Below are positions 60,647 through 64,000 of a DNA stretch of 64,000 nucleotides, piece by piece. Source of the stretch: Acidovorax sp. GBBC 1281 (GTDB lineage Bacteria; Pseudomonadota; Gammaproteobacteria; Burkholderiales; Burkholderiaceae_C); contig NZ_CP097269.1 of assembly GCF_028473645.1 (NCBI RefSeq), positions 504,001 to 568,000 of the forward strand. Reading direction: 5' to 3'. The notes below the pieces were generated by a model, which was not told the origin of the DNA, did no database searches, and worked only from the letters and a program-made list of their open reading frames with translations. Each line of letters opens with the position of its first letter. The stretch's first letter is position 1. Both the position numbers and the translations under genes were made by a program.

Positions 60647-62373
60647 GCGCCCGTGCGTCCGGAACTGGCGCCTTGCAGCTTGTCCAGCAGCACGACGACG
60701 TCCTGGGTGGACGTTTCCTGGGCCAGCATGGCGTTGCGGATCTCGCCGATGGACTGGCTGGTGCTGTCCACCGCGGCCAGGATGCGGCTGAAAGCCGCGC
60801 CCACTTCTTCGGACAGGCGCCCGCCTTCGGCCACGCGGGCCACGCTGCTGCCCACGAGCTTGGAGATTTCCTGCGCGGCGAGCGCCGACTTTTCCGCCAG
60901 CTTGCGCACCTCGTCGGCCACCACGGAAAAGCCGATGCCGTGCGGCCCGGCGCGCGCGGCCTCGATGGCGGCATTGAAGGCCAGCAGATGCGTCTGGCTG
61001 GAGATCTCGCCGATGGTGGCCACGATGTCGCGGATGTCGGCGGACGACTGCTCGATGGCGGCGATGGCCTCGCGCGAGCGCGCCAGCACCTGGTGGCCCT
61101 GGCCGGCCTCGCGCTGGGTCTGGGTGGCCAGGTCGGCCGAGCGCTCGGAGTTGCGCGCCACCTGCTGGATCGAGTCCGAGATGGTGTGCAGCACGGCGCC
61201 GATGTCCCGCACCTTCTGCGACACGGCGGTCTCGCGTTCGACCTGCTCGGTCACGTTGACCGCGAATTTCACCACCTTGTACACGCGGCCTTCCACGTCG
61301 AAGATGGGGTTGTAGGTCGCCTGGATCCAGATGCCGGCGTCGTGCTTGCCGATGCGCCGGTAGCGCGCGCTCTGGAACTTGCCTTCCCCCAGGTCCGCCC
61401 AGAAGTCGCGGTAGGTCTGCGTCTTCACGAAATCGGGGTCGCAGAACATGCTGTGGTGCTTGCCGCGGATCTCCTCGAGCGTGTAGCCCATGGTGCGCAG
61501 GAAGTTTGGGTTGGCGGTGAGGATGCGGCCATCCACGCCGAATTCGATCACCGCCTGCGACAGGCCGATGGCATCGAGCTTGCCCTTGGTCTCCGCAGAC
61601 TGGCGCGTTTCCTCGGAGATGTCGGTGGCGAACTTCACCACCTTGTAGGGCTTGCCGGAGGAGTCGAGGATGGGGTTGTACGACGCCTGGATCCACACGT
61701 CCGAGCCGTCCTTGGCCACGCGGCGGTAGCGCCCGGCATCGAATTCGCCGCGGGCCAGCCGCTCCCACAGCCGCGCGTAGTCCGCCGAGCGCACCACCTC
61801 GGGCGTGCAGAACATCCGGTGGTGCTGGCCGATCACCTCGTCCTCGGTGTAGCCGAACACCTTCAGGAAATTGGGGTTGGCGTGCAGCACCTTGCCGGTC
61901 AGGTCGAACTCGATCATGGCCTGCACCCGGTTCATCGCGGCGATCTTGCCCTCGAAGTCGGCCTGGGCCTGGCGCGCCTGGGTCACGTCGGTGGCCAGCT
62001 TGACCACGCCCACCGGGCGCCCGGCACTGTCGAAGATGGGGTTGTAGGAAGCCTGCAGCCACACCGGCTCGGCGTTTTTGGTCAGGCGCTGGAACACGCC
62101 TTCGACGATCTCGCCGGCGGCCAGACGCTCCCACATGGCACCGTAGGCCGCGCTGGCCGCCACATCGGGCGGGCAGAAGATGCGGTGGTGCTGCCCGACG
62201 ATGTCCTCGAGGGCGTAGTCCATGCGGGCCAGGAACAGGGGGTTGGCATGCTGGACCTTGCCGGCCAGGTCGAATTCGATGGTGCATTGCACCCGTTCCA
62301 GCGCGGCCAGCAGGCCCGTGGTGCGTGCGCGTTCCAGCTCGGACGCGGCAAGGGGGTCTGTGAAGGCGTTCAT
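60643..62373 (-). CDS. Soluble methyl-accepting protein with three PAS domains
   Basis: 576 residues, no membrane helix. Three PAS domains (about 22-130, 145-252, 267-375), each with the same layout: [20 protein letters not shown], then a YNPI block as in [20 protein letters not shown]. The C-terminal signalling part has the tip [20 protein letters not shown]. It resembles Aer/BdlA-like sensors that detect internal redox or energy state; BdlA of Pseudomonas controls biofilm dispersal. First gene of the sensory operon. Confidence 0.88.
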   Translation of the reverse strand: MNAFTDPLAASELERARTTGLLAALERVQCTIEFDLAGKVQHANPLFLARMDYALEDIVGQHHRIFCPPDVAASAAYGAMWERLAAGEIVEGVFQRLTKNAEPVWLQASYNPIFDSAGRPVGVVKLATDVTQARQAQADFEGKIAAMNRVQAMIEFDLTGKVLHANPNFLKVFGYTEDEVIGQHHRMFCTPEVVRSADYARLWERLARGEFDAGRYRRVAKDGSDVWIQASYNPILDSSGKPYKVVKFATDISEETRQSAETKGKLDAIGLSQAVIEFGVDGRILTANPNFLRTMGYTLEEIRGKHHSMFCDPDFVKTQTYRDFWADLGEGKFQSARYRRIGKHDAGIWIQATYNPIFDVEGRVYKVVKFAVNVTEQVERETAVSQKVRDIGAVLHTISDSIQQVARNSERSADLATQTQREAGQGHQVLARSREAIAAIEQSSADIRDIVATIGEISSQTHLLAFNAAIEAARAGPHGIGFSVVADEVRKLAEKSALAAQEISKLVGSSVARVAEGGRLSEEVGAAFSRILAAVDSTSQSIGEIRNAMLAQETSTQDVVVLLDKLQGASSGRTGA

Positions 62374-62646
62374 GGTCGCAAAGTCCTGGTGGGCGGCATC
62401 AAGGGGTTATCGGCCACTGCAGCCCCAGGCTTGAATGCCGGGCCTGCTGGAAAACCGGCGAGGCGTAATGTGATGGTTTGAAGCCGCTCCCGCCGCCGAC
62501 GTCGCAATAGACCCGCGCCGACGCGGGGCCTTTGGGAATCTTGACGGGCCTGCGGGCGTCGCGCAAGCCCGCGGGGGGCGAAACCGGGGTTTTTTTGCCC
62601 GCCGTCGCCGCCCGGCGCCGGGGCGCGGGGCGCCGTTCACCCCTTG

Positions 62647-63603
62647 TCAGGCCATGGTGCGGCGCAGCCAGTCGGTGAAGGCCGCGCACTCCCAGCGGTC
62701 CATGGTGCCGGTGCGCCAGCACAGGTAGTGGGCGTGCGGGCTGGGCGCCTCGCCGGGAAAGAGCCGCACCAGGGTGCCGTTTTCCAGCCAGGGCGCGCCC
62801 AGCTTGAGCCGCACCAGCGCCACGCCCATGCCGGCCGCGGCGGCGTCGCACATCAGGCCGATGTCGTTGAACTGCGAGCCCTCGCTGGGCTCGGCCCAGT
62901 CCAGGCCGCTGGCGCCGAACCAGGTGCGCCAGGGCTCCAGCGGGCTGCGCAGCAGGGCCACGCCCTCCAGGTCCTCGGGCCGCTCGAAGGGGCCGTGCTC
63001 GCGCACGAAGGCGGGCGAGGCGAGCGGCGTGACCCGGTCGCGCGCCAGTTCCACGTGCTCCAGGTCGGCGTAGTGCCCCGGGCCGAAGCGCACGATCAGG
63101 TCGGCATCCTCGGCCACCACGTCCAGCAGCGGAATGGACACCTGCAGCGCCAGGTCGATCTCGGGATAGGCCTCGGTGAACTGGCGCAGGCGCGGGATCA
63201 GGATGGCGCGGGCGAAGGTCGGCGTCACCGCCAGCTTGAGCCGCCGCTTGCCCGGCGCCGTGGCCGCGCCCGGAAAGCGCTGCAGCGCGCCCAGGCCTTC
63301 GCGCACATGGGCCAGGTAGGCGCTGCCTTCGGTGGTGAGCGAGAAATCGGCGCGGCCGAAGAGCCGCACGCCCAGGATCTGCTCGAGCTGGCGCACGCGG
63401 TGGCTGACGGCGCTGGGCGTCACGCACAGCTCGTCGGCGGACTGCGTCACGCTGCGCAGGCGGGCCAGGGCCTCGAAGGTCAGCAGGCACTGGATGGGCG
63501 GGATGCGCCGGCTGGCCGCCCCCGGCCCGTCCCCGCCGGCGACTTCCGGGTCGGCCGCGCGCACCGCGCCGTGCGGCCGGTCGGACGGGCGGGCCGTGGT
63601 CAC
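62647..63603 (-). CDS. LysR-family regulator, GcvA-like
   Basis: 318 residues. The winged helix lies at about 36-95 (IPPIQCLLTFEALARLRSVT, then CVTPSAVSHRVRQLEQILGV), followed by the ligand-binding domain (RLKLAVTPTFARAILIPRLR and DLIVRFGPGHYADLEHVELA). The first 30 residues are a disordered Gly/Pro-rich extension, so the real start may be internal. It lies 34 bases after purU in the same direction; the target is unknown. The 273 bases between it and the PAS-MCP gene contain a GC-rich hairpin and a T run (62590-62597) but no gene. Confidence 0.85.
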   Translation of the reverse strand: MTTARPSDRPHGAVRAADPEVAGGDGPGAASRRIPPIQCLLTFEALARLRSVTQSADELCVTPSAVSHRVRQLEQILGVRLFGRADFSLTTEGSAYLAHVREGLGALQRFPGAATAPGKRRLKLAVTPTFARAILIPRLRQFTEAYPEIDLALQVSIPLLDVVAEDADLIVRFGPGHYADLEHVELARDRVTPLASPAFVREHGPFERPEDLEGVALLRSPLEPWRTWFGASGLDWAEPSEGSQFNDIGLMCDAAAAGMGVALVRLKLGAPWLENGTLVRLFPGEAPSPHAHYLCWRTGTMDRWECAAFTDWLRRTMA

Positions 63604-63637
63604 CGGGCTGCCTCGATGCGCCGCACCCGGGGCGCCT

Positions 63638-64000
63638 TCAGCGGAAGATCACCGTCTTGTGGCCGTTGAGCAGCACGCGGTGCTCGGTGTGCCACTTGAC
63701 GGCGCGGGCCAGCACCTGGCTTTCGGTGTCGCGGCCCATGGCGGTGAGGTCTTCCACCGTCTTGCTGTGGTCCGCGCGGGCCACGTCCTGCTCGATGATC
63801 GGGCCCTCGTCCAGGTCGGCCGTCACGTAGTGGGCGGTGGCGCCGATCAGCTTCACGCCGCGGTCGTGCGCCTGGTAGTAGGGCTTGGCGCCCTTGAAGC
63901 TGGGCAGGAAGCTGTGGTGGATGTTGATGGCCCGGCCTTCCAGCTTGCGGCACAGGTCGTCCGACAGCACCTGCATGTAGCGAGCCAGCACCACCAGCTC
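63638..64000 (-). CDS. purU: Formyltetrahydrofolate deformylase, C-terminal part
   Basis: The last 120 codons of PurU; the 5' end lies beyond the window. It hydrolyses 10-formyl-THF to formate and THF, supplying formate for purine synthesis and balancing one-carbon units. Diagnostic segments: [51 protein letters not shown]; the His and Asp of the formyltransferase active site are in these motifs. The ending HKTVIFR is standard. Confidence 0.93.
   Translation of the reverse strand, partial: ELVVLARYMQVLSDDLCRKLEGRAINIHHSFLPSFKGAKPYYQAHDRGVKLIGATAHYVTADLDEGPIIEQDVARADHSKTVEDLTAMGRDTESQVLARAVKWHTEHRVLLNGHKTVIFR

Noticed and set aside
60647..62287. Upstream extension of the CheW frame to more than 1,000 codons
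   Set aside because: The extension overlaps the PAS-MCP gene completely; the ATG at 60644-60646 overlapping the MCP stop is the natural start.

Overview
High-GC betaproteobacterial chromosome. The OxyR sequence, the glycerol ABC transporter organised as in rhizobia, the GC-rich intergenic elements and the gene neighbourhoods (pilT/pilU next to yggS, rsmI-yraN-diaA-dolP, glpD directly before rplN) suggest a Comamonadaceae member close to Acidovorax/Paracidovorax. This is inference from protein character and synteny; no 16S rRNA gene is present to prove it.

Layout. 1-2734 is a mobile-DNA graveyard: an IS5-family end, an AT-rich fragment resembling an immunity gene, a broken Rhs fragment and a full IS630-family element. 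2931-7549 holds oxyR, a secreted M20 dipeptidase, dps and ubiA. 7644-20793 is mainly a glycerol utilisation region: proC, then glpK/glpR and a porin on the minus strand, and the glycerol ABC transporter glpSTPQUV plus glpD on the plus strand. Three related operator-like sites tie these units together. 20799-29949 is the spc-alpha ribosomal protein cluster (rplN to rplQ) with secY and rpoA, ending in an initiator tRNA and a strong terminator. An Hsp70-like gene follows, then a second identical IS630 copy inserted exactly at the rsmI stop codon. 32652-35338 is the rsmI/yraN/diaA/dolP cell-envelope block. 35441-41750 carries a beta-hydroxyacid dehydrogenase, the type IV pilus retraction ATPases PilU and PilT with a cyclic-nucleotide-binding protein between them, yggS and a chemoreceptor.

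42059-48101 is the most unusual part: a tight four-gene operon with a CxxC-rich TackOD1-like regulator, a processive GT2 polysaccharide synthase, an outer-membrane TolC-like channel fused to a TIM barrel with a GH18-like motif, and an HlyD-type adaptor. Together they look like a complete exopolysaccharide synthesis and export machine of an uncommon type. Just downstream lies what appears to be a decayed type I-C CRISPR array with no cas genes in the window.

48494-54674 contains ltaE, a frameshifted alanine-glyoxylate aminotransferase gene, a DUF445 protein, two tandem copies of a small HTH protein, a lipoprotein and a GYF-domain membrane protein. 54727-62373 holds a glycolate-oxidase-type FAD subunit and a five-gene sensory operon (soluble PAS-MCP, triple CheW, GAF, receiver, GAF-EAL) that links chemotaxis-type signalling with c-di-GMP breakdown. 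The window ends with a LysR regulator and the 3' end of purU.
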